Source: Bacillota bacterium
GTDB lineage: Bacteria; Bacillota; Clostridia; Christensenellales; Aristaeellaceae
DNA length: 30,882 nt
Assembly: GCA_023404715.1 (NCBI GenBank)
Contig: JAEYAR010000066.1
Span: forward strand, 1 to 30,882
Reading direction: 5' to 3'
The notes under the pieces were generated by a model. That model saw only the letters and a list, made by a program, of their open reading frames with translations, was not told the DNA's origin and ran no database searches. The position numbers were made by a program, and so were the translations under genes. This document shows, piece after piece, positions 15,970-23,015 of this stretch. How positions within the stretch are numbered: position 1 is the first letter of the stretch; every line of letters begins with the position of its first letter.

Positions 15970-16083
15970 ATTGGTTGCGTCGATAGATTCCCACTAGCCC
16001 CGGGACTGTTGACAGCGAATAGACCAAGCGTCTGACCAGCGCGCGGTTTGTAGTTCCTGTACATAACCGAGGAGGGAATACAC

Positions 16084-16515
16084 GTGAAAACGTTTATGGC
16101 GAAAGCCGAAACCATCGAGCGCAAATGGTATGTCGTCGATGCTCAGGGCATGGTGCTCGGCCGTCTGGCCAGCCAGGTTGCGAATATCCTTCGCGGCAAG
16201 CATAAGCCCATCTATACTCCCCATGTGGATACCGGCGATCATGTCATCATCCTGAACGCCGATAAGATCGTTCTGACCGGCAAGAAGCTCGATCAGAAGG
16301 TTTATTATCATCACTCCGGCTATCCGGGTGGACTCAAGGAAACCGTCTACCGCAAGCTGATCGCCGAGAAGCCCGAGTTTGCCGTGAAGCACGCCATCGT
16401 CGGCATGCTGCCCAAGGGTCCGCTCGGGCGCCAGATGGCCAAGAAGCTGCGCGTGTACGCCGGTACCGAGCATGAGCACGAGGCGCAGAAGCCCGAAGTG
16501 CTCGTGCTGAAGTGA
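16084..16515 (+). CDS. rplM: 50S ribosomal protein L13
   Basis: Predicted 143 residues, the normal length. Start is GTG at 16084 behind GAGGAGGG; the N-terminus MKTFMAKAETIERKWYVVDA matches bacterial L13. Family blocks VLGRLASQVANILRGKHKP, HVDTGDHVIILNADKI and KGPLGRQMAKKLRVYAG are present. L13 binds 23S rRNA early in large-subunit assembly. It is followed after 19 nt by rpsI, the standard bacterial pairing. Confidence 0.98.
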   Translation: MKTFMAKAETIERKWYVVDAQGMVLGRLASQVANILRGKHKPIYTPHVDTGDHVIILNADKIVLTGKKLDQKVYYHHSGYPGGLKETVYRKLIAEKPEFAVKHAIVGMLPKGPLGRQMAKKLRVYAGTEHEHEAQKPEVLVLK

Positions 16516-16534
16516 TTCGGAAGGAGGAGTAACA

Positions 16535-16927
16535 ATGTCTCAGGCTCAGTATCAAGCAGTAGGCCGCCGCAAGAAGGCGGTTGCCCGTGTACGCCTCGTT
16601 CCGGGCGAAGGCAAGGTGGTCATCAACCGCCGCGATATCGATAATTACTTCGGCCTTGAAACGCTGAAGATGACCGTCCGTCAGCCCCTCGTGCTGACGG
16701 AGACCGTAGGCAATTTCGACGTGCTGGTAAACGTGTACGGTGGTGGCCTCACCGGGCAGGCGGGCGCGATTCGCCACGGCATCGCCCGCGCGCTGGTGAA
16801 GGTTGATCCCGAACTGCGTCCGGCCATCAAGAAGGCCGGCTTCCTCACGCGCGATCCGCGCATGAAGGAGCGCAAGAAATACGGCCTTAAGGCTGCGCGT
16901 CGTGCGCCGCAGTTCTCGAAGCGCTGA
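16535..16927 (+). CDS. rpsI: 30S ribosomal protein S9
   Basis: Predicted 130 residues, full length. GRRKKAVARVRLVPG near the start, GGGLTGQAGAIRHGIARAL in the middle and the C-terminal RRAPQFSKR, whose last Lys-Arg reaches the P-site tRNA, are all present. The start ATG has GGAGGAG upstream, and the gene is co-transcribed with rplM. Confidence 0.98.
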   Translation: MSQAQYQAVGRRKKAVARVRLVPGEGKVVINRRDIDNYFGLETLKMTVRQPLVLTETVGNFDVLVNVYGGGLTGQAGAIRHGIARALVKVDPELRPAIKKAGFLTRDPRMKERKKYGLKAARRAPQFSKR

Positions 16928-16934
16928 TTCTCCC

Positions 16935-16962
16935 AAGCCTCTCCGCACAGGGGAGGCTTTTT
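16935..16962 (+). terminator. Terminator of rplM-rpsI
   Basis: AAGCCTCTCC (16935-16944) pairs with GGGGAGGCTT (16950-16959), one G-T pair, followed by T's. It begins 7 nt after the rpsI stop codon. Confidence 0.88.
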
Positions 16963-16982
16963 CGAAAGAGGCCGGATTTTGC

Positions 16983-17011
16983 TTGCGGTTTTGCCCGCGG
17001 CATGGTATGAT
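16983..17011 (+). promoter_or_regulatory. Promoter of secG
   Basis: TTGCGG (16983-16988) and TATGAT (17006-17011), 17-bp spacer, 32 bp upstream of the secG start. Confidence 0.6.
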
Positions 17012-17043
17012 AAAGTTGTTCCATTTCAAGGAGGCGTGTTTAC

Positions 17044-17280
17044 ATGGGAGTTTTATCGGTTATCGCCACCGTTCTGCTCGTCATAGCGGCGCTTGTTCTG
17101 ATTGCGACCGTACTGCTTCAGCCCGGTGAAAGCAATGGCCTAGGCGCGATTGCCGGCGGCGCAGAGACGTTCTTCGGCAAGAATAAGGCAAAGACCATGG
17201 AAGGCAAGCTCGCGCTTGCGACCAAGATCGCGGCGGGCGTGTTTATCGTGATGGCCTTGCTGATCGCGACGATCGGCTGA
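17044..17280 (+). CDS. secG: Protein-export subunit SecG
   Basis: Predicted 78 residues with two membrane helices (about 2-25 and 57-77) and the family motif VLLQPGESNGLGAIAGGAETFFGKN split around residues 23-47. SecG joins SecY and SecE in the translocation channel. AAGGAGG precedes the ATG. The position upstream of rnr is the usual Firmicutes order, although smpB, which often follows rnr, is not here. Confidence 0.95.
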   Translation: MGVLSVIATVLLVIAALVLIATVLLQPGESNGLGAIAGGAETFFGKNKAKTMEGKLALATKIAAGVFIVMALLIATIG

Positions 17281-17293
17281 GGATTTGTCGTGC

Positions 17294-17332
17294 AGAGCTA
17301 AAGCGTAAAGAATGACGCTTTAGCTCTTTTTT
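17294..17332 (+). terminator. Terminator of secG
   Basis: AGAGCTAAAGCGT (17294-17306) and ACGCTTTAGCTCT (17315-17327) form a perfect 13-bp stem followed by six T's. It separates secG from rnr. Confidence 0.95.
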
Positions 17333-17388
17333 CGTCTGAATGCGACGCAGACCGGGCAAGATAACGATAATCGGAAGGGGGCCTATCG

Positions 17389-19560
17389 ATGCGAAGGGAT
17401 ACCCATTATACCAAAAGGAGCCTGCCGGTCAAGCGGCCGCAAGGGAAGAAGAAAAAGCAGAAAACCGCTTTGCCCGCGCCGCGCATGCGCGATGCGGCGC
17501 TGGAGGATAAGGTGCTTCAGGCCATGCGGGGATGCCCGACGGCGATGGCCCCGGCGGATATTGCCGGGAAAACCGGGATCGCGGAGGGGATCGCGCAGCA
17601 GATGCTGCTCGCGCTCGCATATGACGGAAAAATCGCCTATACCCGGCAGGGGCTGTTTGCGACGCCGCAGGCGCTGGGTTACAAGATCTGCCGCGTACAA
17701 AAGATGCAGCGCGGCGGCGCATACCTGATCGCGGACGACGGCGCCGAGCTGCGCGCGGAGGAGGCGGCGCTATCCGGCGCGATGCACGGGGATACCGTCT
17801 GGGCGCTGCCGAAGCGAGCGGAGGAAGGGGCGGTCGTCCGCGTCGTATCGCATGCAAACGAGACGATCGTCGGCACATTGCGGGCGCAGGGACGCAAGAA
17901 CTATCTGGAGCCTAAAGACCGTAGGTTGCCTGAGCAGGTACCGCTGGCAGGCGAATTGGGAGGCGCGGTGGCGGGCGACCTGATCGCCGCGCGCGTCATC
18001 CGCTGGCCGGACGAAGGCGGCCTGCAGGCGCAGGTAGAGGAGCGCCTGGGCCGCTTCGGCGACGTACGCAGTGAGATGAGCGCAATATTGCACATGTTTG
18101 GGTTAAAACGCGGGTTTGCGCTAGAGGTATTGCAGGAGGCGGAAGCCTCGGCCGCGCAGGACATCGGCGCCGAGGCGGCGCGGCGCATGGACCTGCGCGG
18201 CCAGCGCGTCTTCACGATCGACGGGGCGGACGCGAAGGACTTCGACGACGCGGTATCCATCGAGCGGCTGGCGGACGGCTGGCGATTGGGCGTGCATATC
18301 GCGGACGTGAGCTTCTACGTACGCCCGGGCACCGCGCTGGAGCGGGATGCTTATGCGCGGGGGACGAGCGTGTATTTGCCGGGCCTCGTGCTGCCGATGC
18401 TGCCCGAGGCGCTATCCAACGGAAGCTGCTCGCTGAACCCTGACGTCGACCGCCTGACGCTCTCCGCGATCATGGAGATCGACGCCGCAGGCAATGTGCG
18501 CGATTACAGCTTGCGGCGCGCGGTCATCCGCTCCTGCGCGCGGCTCGTCTACGAGGACGTAAACCGTATGCTTGAAACAGGCCAAGCGCCGGACGAGCGC
18601 TACGCTAAGCTTAAGGAGGACCTCGTCGAGATGGCGCGCCTTTCGCAGGTGATCCGTAGCCGCCGTAAATCGCGGGGCAGCGTGGATTTCGAGCTGGAGG
18701 AGGCCCAGATCGACGTAGGCGAGGACGGGGAGCCGACGCAGATTCGCGCGCGCGAACGCGGCGTATCGCACAAGATGATCGAAGACTTCATGCTGACGGC
18801 GAACGAGACGGTCGCGAGGCACGCCAAGGCGCACGAGCTGCCGTTCCTCTACCGCGTACACGAGGCGCCGGATCCGGAGCGGCTGGAGTCGTTTGCGATG
18901 TTCCTGGGCGGCCTGGGCTTACGTTTGCCGGGAGAGCTGGATGCGGTGACGCCCGGGGCGTTACAGCGCCTGCTCGTCTCTGTTGAGGAGCGGTCTGAGT
19001 ATCCGGTCATCGCCCGGTTGCTGCTGCGCAGCATGCAAAAGGCGCGCTACGACCCGCGGCCACTCGGCCATTTTGGCCTCGCCGCAGCGGATTATTGTCA
19101 CTTTACGTCGCCCATCAGGCGCTATCCGGATTTGTTCGTTCACCGCGTGCTGGCGCTGACGTTTGTGTCCGGGGACGCGGCGGCGGGCCAGATGCAGCAG
19201 GCTGCCGCGGGGGCTGCCGCCCAGGCGTCGGAGCGGGAAAAGAACGCGATGGAGGCTGAGCGCGAGGCAGATCGCATGATGATGGCGCGCTACATGACCC
19301 GCCATATCGGCGAGGACTACGACGCGGTTATCACGGGCGTCGTAGAATGGGGCTTCTTCGCGACGCTGCAAAACACCGTGGAGGGCCTTGTGCACGTGCG
19401 CACGCTACCGGATTATTTCTCCTTCAGCGAGCGCAGCCAATGTCTCATCGGCGAGCGAACGGGCGTAAAATATCGGATCGGCGAGCGGGTGCGCGTGCGG
19501 GTGGAGAGCGTGGATACGCAGATGCATCAGATCAACTTTACTTTATCGCAAGCGCAATAA
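17389..19560 (+). CDS. rnr: Ribonuclease R
   Basis: Predicted 723 residues. A basic N-terminal tail and a winged-helix segment (about 35-95) precede two cold-shock-like RNA-binding domains, the RNB catalytic domain and a C-terminal S1 domain (about 640-720, VITGVVEWGFFATLQNTVEGLVH). The active-site block FTIDGADAKDFDDAVSIE (275-292) holds the four metal-binding Asp. The motif HFTSPIRRYPDL is present. RNase R degrades structured RNA 3' to 5' and, with tmRNA, non-stop mRNA. The ATG at 17389 has GGAAGG upstream. No clear promoter was found after the secG terminator. Confidence 0.96.
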   Translation: MRRDTHYTKRSLPVKRPQGKKKKQKTALPAPRMRDAALEDKVLQAMRGCPTAMAPADIAGKTGIAEGIAQQMLLALAYDGKIAYTRQGLFATPQALGYKICRVQKMQRGGAYLIADDGAELRAEEAALSGAMHGDTVWALPKRAEEGAVVRVVSHANETIVGTLRAQGRKNYLEPKDRRLPEQVPLAGELGGAVAGDLIAARVIRWPDEGGLQAQVEERLGRFGDVRSEMSAILHMFGLKRGFALEVLQEAEASAAQDIGAEAARRMDLRGQRVFTIDGADAKDFDDAVSIERLADGWRLGVHIADVSFYVRPGTALERDAYARGTSVYLPGLVLPMLPEALSNGSCSLNPDVDRLTLSAIMEIDAAGNVRDYSLRRAVIRSCARLVYEDVNRMLETGQAPDERYAKLKEDLVEMARLSQVIRSRRKSRGSVDFELEEAQIDVGEDGEPTQIRARERGVSHKMIEDFMLTANETVARHAKAHELPFLYRVHEAPDPERLESFAMFLGGLGLRLPGELDAVTPGALQRLLVSVEERSEYPVIARLLLRSMQKARYDPRPLGHFGLAAADYCHFTSPIRRYPDLFVHRVLALTFVSGDAAAGQMQQAAAGAAAQASEREKNAMEAEREADRMMMARYMTRHIGEDYDAVITGVVEWGFFATLQNTVEGLVHVRTLPDYFSFSERSQCLIGERTGVKYRIGERVRVRVESVDTQMHQINFTLSQAQ

Positions 19561-19609
19561 AAAAGGTCTGCCGGCGCGTTGAAATACGCGCTTTGGCAGA
19601 CCCCTTTTC
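19561..19609. terminator. Bidirectional terminator between rnr and glmM
   Basis: GGTCTGCC (19565-19572) pairs with GGCAGACC (19595-19602), with an inner GCGCG/CGCGC stem; T-runs lie on both sides. It ends both convergent genes. Confidence 0.88.
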
Positions 19610-19615
19610 TTCGCT

Positions 19616-20971
19616 TTATTCGCTCTTTCCGAACTTTTTTTGGATCATCATCGCCAGCTCATATACGTCTTGGTCGATCTGCGCCTGGTCGGGGCCCTCG
19701 ATCATCACGCGCACCAGCGGCTCGGTGCCGGAGGGGCGGATGAGCACGCGGCCTTTGCCGGCGTACTTTTGCTCCAGCTTGGCGATCGCGGATTGCACCT
19801 CCGCATCCTCCTTGTACTCCTCCTTACGGCTATCCGGCACCTTAGCGCCAACCTGCGCCTGGGGCAGCACGTGCATGACCTTGGCCAGCTGCGAGAGGGA
19901 TTGCTTGGTCTCCGCCATCACGGTGAGGATTTGTATCGCGGTTACGATGCCGTCGCCCGTGGTATTGTGATCCAGAAAGATGACGTGGCCGGACTGCTCG
20001 CCGCCCAGGTTGTATCCACTTGCGAGCATCTCCTCGAGCACATAACGGTCGCCGACGCGCGTTTTGACCAACTCGACCTTGTTCTCCTTCATCGCGATGT
20101 CCAGGCCCATGTTGCTCATGATGGTTCCCACGAGCGTATTCTTCGCGAGGCGGCCCTTCTTTTTGAGATGCAGCGCGCAGATCGCCATGATCTTGTCTCC
20201 GTCCACGATCTGTCCGCGGTCGTCCACGGCGATCAGGCGGTCGGCATCGCCGTCAAAGGCCAGACCGATGTCCGCGCCGAGCTCGCTGACGAGCTCCTGC
20301 AGGCGCTTGGGGTGAGTAGAACCGCAGTATTCGTTGATGTTCGTGCCGTCAGGCTCGTGGTAGTAGGCGTTGACCTGTGCGCCCAGTTCGCGCAGCGCGC
20401 GCGGGGCGACGGAGGAAGAGGCGCCGTGCGCGCAGTCGAGCACGACGTTGAGCCCGTCAAAGCGCACCGTGGTGGTGCTCTTGAGAAACTCGATGTACTG
20501 ACGCTGCGCGTTTACCTGCTTCACAGGGCGGCCGACGGAGACGCCCGTTGGCAGCTCAGGCAGGGGGGCGCGGCCCTGGATGATGTCCTCGATGCGGTCT
20601 TCGATGGCGTCCGGCAGCTTGCAGCCGCTGCGGTCAAAGAACTTGATGCCGTTGTACTCGACCGTGTTGTGCGATGCGGAGATGACGACGCCCGCGTCGG
20701 CTTCGTAGAAGCGCGTCAGGTAGGCGATGCCGGGCGTGGGCAGGACACCCAACAGCACGGCGCGCGCGCCGACCGAGCAGATGCCTGCGACGAGTGCGGA
20801 TTCGAGCATTTCGCCGGAAATACGGGTATCGCGTCCGACCAGGATCGTGGGGCGGCGTACGTTGGATGCGAGCACGGCAGCGCCTGCCTGGCCCAATTTG
20901 AAGGCCAGTTCACAGGTCAGCTCCGCGTTGGCCACACCGCGCACACCGTCTGTTCCGAATAGTCTTGCCAT
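19616..20971 (-). CDS. glmM: Phosphoglucosamine mutase
   Basis: Predicted 451 residues, the usual length. The start at 20971 (MARLFGTDGVRGVAN) is the family N-terminus and has GGAGG 7 nt upstream. The active-site phosphoserine loop VISASHN places Ser at 100; the metal-binding loop DGDADR and the C-terminal RPSGTEPLVRVM are present. The enzyme converts glucosamine-6-phosphate to glucosamine-1-phosphate for UDP-GlcNAc and peptidoglycan synthesis. It has its own promoter, which overlaps the terminator of the upstream gene. Confidence 0.97.
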   Translation of the reverse strand: MARLFGTDGVRGVANAELTCELAFKLGQAGAAVLASNVRRPTILVGRDTRISGEMLESALVAGICSVGARAVLLGVLPTPGIAYLTRFYEADAGVVISASHNTVEYNGIKFFDRSGCKLPDAIEDRIEDIIQGRAPLPELPTGVSVGRPVKQVNAQRQYIEFLKSTTTVRFDGLNVVLDCAHGASSSVAPRALRELGAQVNAYYHEPDGTNINEYCGSTHPKRLQELVSELGADIGLAFDGDADRLIAVDDRGQIVDGDKIMAICALHLKKKGRLAKNTLVGTIMSNMGLDIAMKENKVELVKTRVGDRYVLEEMLASGYNLGGEQSGHVIFLDHNTTGDGIVTAIQILTVMAETKQSLSQLAKVMHVLPQAQVGAKVPDSRKEEYKEDAEVQSAIAKLEQKYAGKGRVLIRPSGTEPLVRVMIEGPDQAQIDQDVYELAMMIQKKFGKSE

Positions 20972-21005
20972 GATGTATCCTCCGGTTATGTTATTTGGTG
21001 CATGC

Positions 21006-21041
21006 AAAAAGCATGCGGGCAATATCATCATGCCCGCATGC
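21006..21041 (-). terminator. Terminator of the isomerase/epimerase gene
   Basis: On the minus strand GCATGCGGGCA and TGCCCGCATGC (21031-21041 and 21011-21021) form a perfect 11-bp stem followed by TTTTT. It overlaps the start region of the glmM promoter. Confidence 0.92.
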
Positions 21042-21070
21042 ATTATAGCGCATTCCAGCGAAGAATGCAA
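21042..21070 (-). promoter_or_regulatory. Promoter of glmM
   Basis: On the minus strand TTGCAT (21070-21065) and a perfect TATAAT (21047-21042) with 17-bp spacer. The expected transcription start near 21035 lies inside the 5' arm of the upstream gene's terminator. Confidence 0.8.
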
Positions 21071-21081
21071 TTATTGGATTG

Positions 21082-22050
21082 TTACGCCCACCACATTTCG
21101 GCCCTGTCCTCAAAGACCATGACCTCTTTGAGGAAGGAGATGGCCTTCTGCAGGCCCTCGTTGACGCTCATGAGCGCGTCCTCGTGCTCGATAGAGATCG
21201 GGCCGTCATAGCCGACCTTGACCAGCATGGAGACGATGTCCTTCCACAGCTGATAGTCGTGGCCGTAGCCGACGGAGCGGAATACCCAGGAGCGGTGCAG
21301 CGTATCGCCGTAATGCTTGTTATCCAGCACGCCGTTGACGGCCGTATTGGTAGCGTCGATCTTCGTATCCTTCGCGTGGAAGTGATAGATCGCGCCGGCC
21401 TCGCCGAGCTTGCGGATGGATTCTACCGGATCGCAGCCCTGCCAGAACAGGTGGCTGGGATCGAAGTTCGCGCCCATGATCGGGCCCACAGCCTCACGTA
21501 GCTTGAGCATCGTCTCCGGATTATAGACGCAGAAGCCCGGATGCATCTCCAGCGCGATGCGCTCGACGCCGTGCGCCTTGGCAAACGCAGACGCTTCCTT
21601 CCAATACTTCACGAGCACATCCCACTGATAGACGAGCGCATCGGAGAAGTCGGTCGGCCAGGGGCAGGTGATCCAGTTGGGCGTCTTATCCTCCGCACTG
21701 CCGCCGGGGCAGCCAGAGAAGGTGACGATCGTCTTGACGCCGAGCTTTTCGGCGAGCAAGCAAGCGTTTTCAAAGTCGCGATGATCGCGCGCTGCGATTT
21801 GGGGATCGGGATGCACGCCGTTGCCGTGGCAGCTGAGCGCCGCGATTTCAAGGCCGTGCTTCTTGATGGTATCTACAAATGCTTTGAGCTTCGCGTCGTC
21901 GTGCAGCAGCACATCCGGGTCGCAGTGACCCTTTCCGGGCGAGCCGCCGCAGCCGATTTCCAGGGCTTGCACGCCGGAATCCGCTAAGTATTTGCAGGCA
22001 TCGTCGAGGCTCATGCCGTAAAGCGGTACCGTAAGAACACAGAGCTTCAT
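21082..22050 (-). CDS. Sugar-phosphate isomerase/epimerase-type TIM-barrel protein
   Basis: Predicted 322 residues; ATG at 22050 behind AAGGAGG. The sequence is a xylose-isomerase-like barrel: SGVQALEIGCGG (25-36), IALEMHPGF with Glu168, GANFDPSHLFWQG with Asp197 and His200, YHFHAKDTKI with His225, and GPISIEHED with Glu288. Glu168, Asp197, His223 or His225 and Glu288 are the likely metal ligands. Related proteins isomerise or epimerise ketoses or inositol derivatives; the substrate is unknown. It has its own promoter and terminator and no sugar-transport or kinase neighbour. Confidence 0.88.
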   Translation of the reverse strand: MKLCVLTVPLYGMSLDDACKYLADSGVQALEIGCGGSPGKGHCDPDVLLHDDAKLKAFVDTIKKHGLEIAALSCHGNGVHPDPQIAARDHRDFENACLLAEKLGVKTIVTFSGCPGGSAEDKTPNWITCPWPTDFSDALVYQWDVLVKYWKEASAFAKAHGVERIALEMHPGFCVYNPETMLKLREAVGPIMGANFDPSHLFWQGCDPVESIRKLGEAGAIYHFHAKDTKIDATNTAVNGVLDNKHYGDTLHRSWVFRSVGYGHDYQLWKDIVSMLVKVGYDGPISIEHEDALMSVNEGLQKAISFLKEVMVFEDRAEMWWA

Positions 22051-22140
22051 ATTAAAACCCTCCTTGTATTTGCCCGTTCCCGGGGGAAACGGGGTTGCGT
22101 CGGGAATATAGCCTTCCCGCGCTGCTGTTTGGCTGAATCT

Positions 22141-22169
22141 ATTATAGCGCATGAAATTGCAAAATGCAA
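22141..22169 (-). promoter_or_regulatory. Promoter of the isomerase/epimerase gene
   Basis: On the minus strand TTGCAT (22169-22164) and TATAAT (22146-22141), 17-bp spacer, the same boxes as the glmM promoter. It starts right after the T-run of the marR terminator. Confidence 0.8.
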
Positions 22170-22172
22170 AAG

Positions 22173-22201
22173 AAAAAACGTGCACCGGTATTAAGTGCAC
22201 G
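22173..22201 (-). terminator. Terminator of the MarR-type gene
   Basis: On the minus strand CGTGCAC (22201-22195) pairs with GTGCACG (22185-22179) and is followed by TTTTTTCTTTT. It lies 39 nt after the MarR stop codon. Confidence 0.85.
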
Positions 22202-22239
22202 CATACATGAATAGAATATGGATAGGGTGAGGCGAGGCA

Positions 22240-22698
22240 TCAGATTTCGGCGAGGATACGCGTAATGGAATCGAGCGCGTCGGCGAGCTCTTTGAATTCA
22301 GAGACAGAAAGATTTTCGACCTGCTGCTGCACCTGGCCCGCGATGGTTTTGCGGATGTCGGCCAGCTTCTCGGAACCGGCCGGCAGAATCACGATGTTGA
22401 CGACGCGCCGGTCGTTTTGGTCGCGTTTGCGGTCGACGAGGCCGCTTTCAAGAAGGCGGTCGACGAGCGGCGTAATGTTCGGCTTGGCGATCCCCAACCG
22501 ACGCGAAATTTCCGAGACGGACATCGTGCCCGAATCCTGCAGCATGGCGAGCACCTGTACGTGAGAGAGGGGTATCCCGTGCTCAGCCTGCACAAGATCC
22601 ATGTGCAACAGGCGCTTTTTGAGCAGCGGAAGCGCGTGGAACATGTTCTGCGCGACTTTATCGATCATCTGCGGGTCAATGACGCGTTTTTTTGGCAT
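22240..22698 (-). CDS. MarR-family transcriptional regulator
   Basis: Predicted 152 residues, the usual size. It has flanking dimerisation helices, a winged helix-turn-helix (MSVSEISRRLGIAKPNITPLVDRLLESGLV, about 59-89) and the wing RKRDQNDRRVVNIVI, whose DxR motif is typical of MarR. The ATG at 22698 has GGAG upstream. It is divergent from the MotA-like operon at 23016 and may control it, itself or both; the ligand is unknown. A near-palindromic box lies in the intergenic region. Confidence 0.92.
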   Translation of the reverse strand: MPKKRVIDPQMIDKVAQNMFHALPLLKKRLLHMDLVQAEHGIPLSHVQVLAMLQDSGTMSVSEISRRLGIAKPNITPLVDRLLESGLVDRKRDQNDRRVVNIVILPAGSEKLADIRKTIAGQVQQQVENLSVSEFKELADALDSITRILAEI

Positions 22699-22737
22699 GG
22701 GTCAAATCTCCTGCTTTCTTCTCATTCAAAATAATAC

Positions 22738-22765
22738 TTTATATAACGGTTATCCCGGACGTAAA
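22738..22765 (-). promoter_or_regulatory. Possible promoter of the MarR-type gene
   Basis: On the minus strand TTTACG (22765-22760) and TATAAA (22743-22738), 16-bp spacer, 40 bp upstream of the start codon. Confidence 0.45.
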
Positions 22766-22773
22766 CGTGTATG

Positions 22774-22785
22774 ATTGTATACGAT
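22774..22785. promoter_or_regulatory. Candidate MarR operator
   Basis: ATTGTATACGAT is a palindrome except for one mismatched pair, of the AT-rich type MarR dimers bind. It lies just upstream of the marR -35 box, inside the divergent intergenic region. A second dyad, CGTTCT-TATAC-AGAACG, lies at 22884-22900. Confidence 0.35.
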
Positions 22786-22947
22786 TTTTTCGGAAACTTC
22801 AAGGCTTTTTCCGCACCGAATGAACGAAAAAAAGATTTTTAGGAAAACTGCGGACAAATTGGGAAGAGTGTTTGGCTAGAATTCGTTCTTATACAGAACG
22901 GATTTAACAATACGGTCCAAGTGGCTTTCGCAGTGCGCTTTACGGCA

Positions 22948-22976
22948 TTTACATGCAGGCCAAAATCGGTTACAAT
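22948..22976 (+). promoter_or_regulatory. Promoter of the MotA-like/MotB-like operon
   Basis: TTTACA (22948-22953) and TACAAT (22971-22976), 17-bp spacer, 39 bp upstream of the ATG at 23016. Confidence 0.68.
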
Positions 22977-23015
22977 GAACTGAAATATAAGCTTTAGAAA
23001 CGGCAGGTGCTTGGG

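Noticed and set aside
19640..20962. Plus-strand open frame of 440 codons
   Set aside because: It covers glmM in antisense; glmM has all family motifs, and the other frame translates to a low-complexity Asp/His/Val/Arg-rich product.
22884..22900. LexA box upstream of the MotA-like gene
   Set aside because: The dyad is GTTC...GAAC with the half-sites in the reverse order of the GAAC-N4-GTTC box of Firmicutes, so LexA control is not supported.
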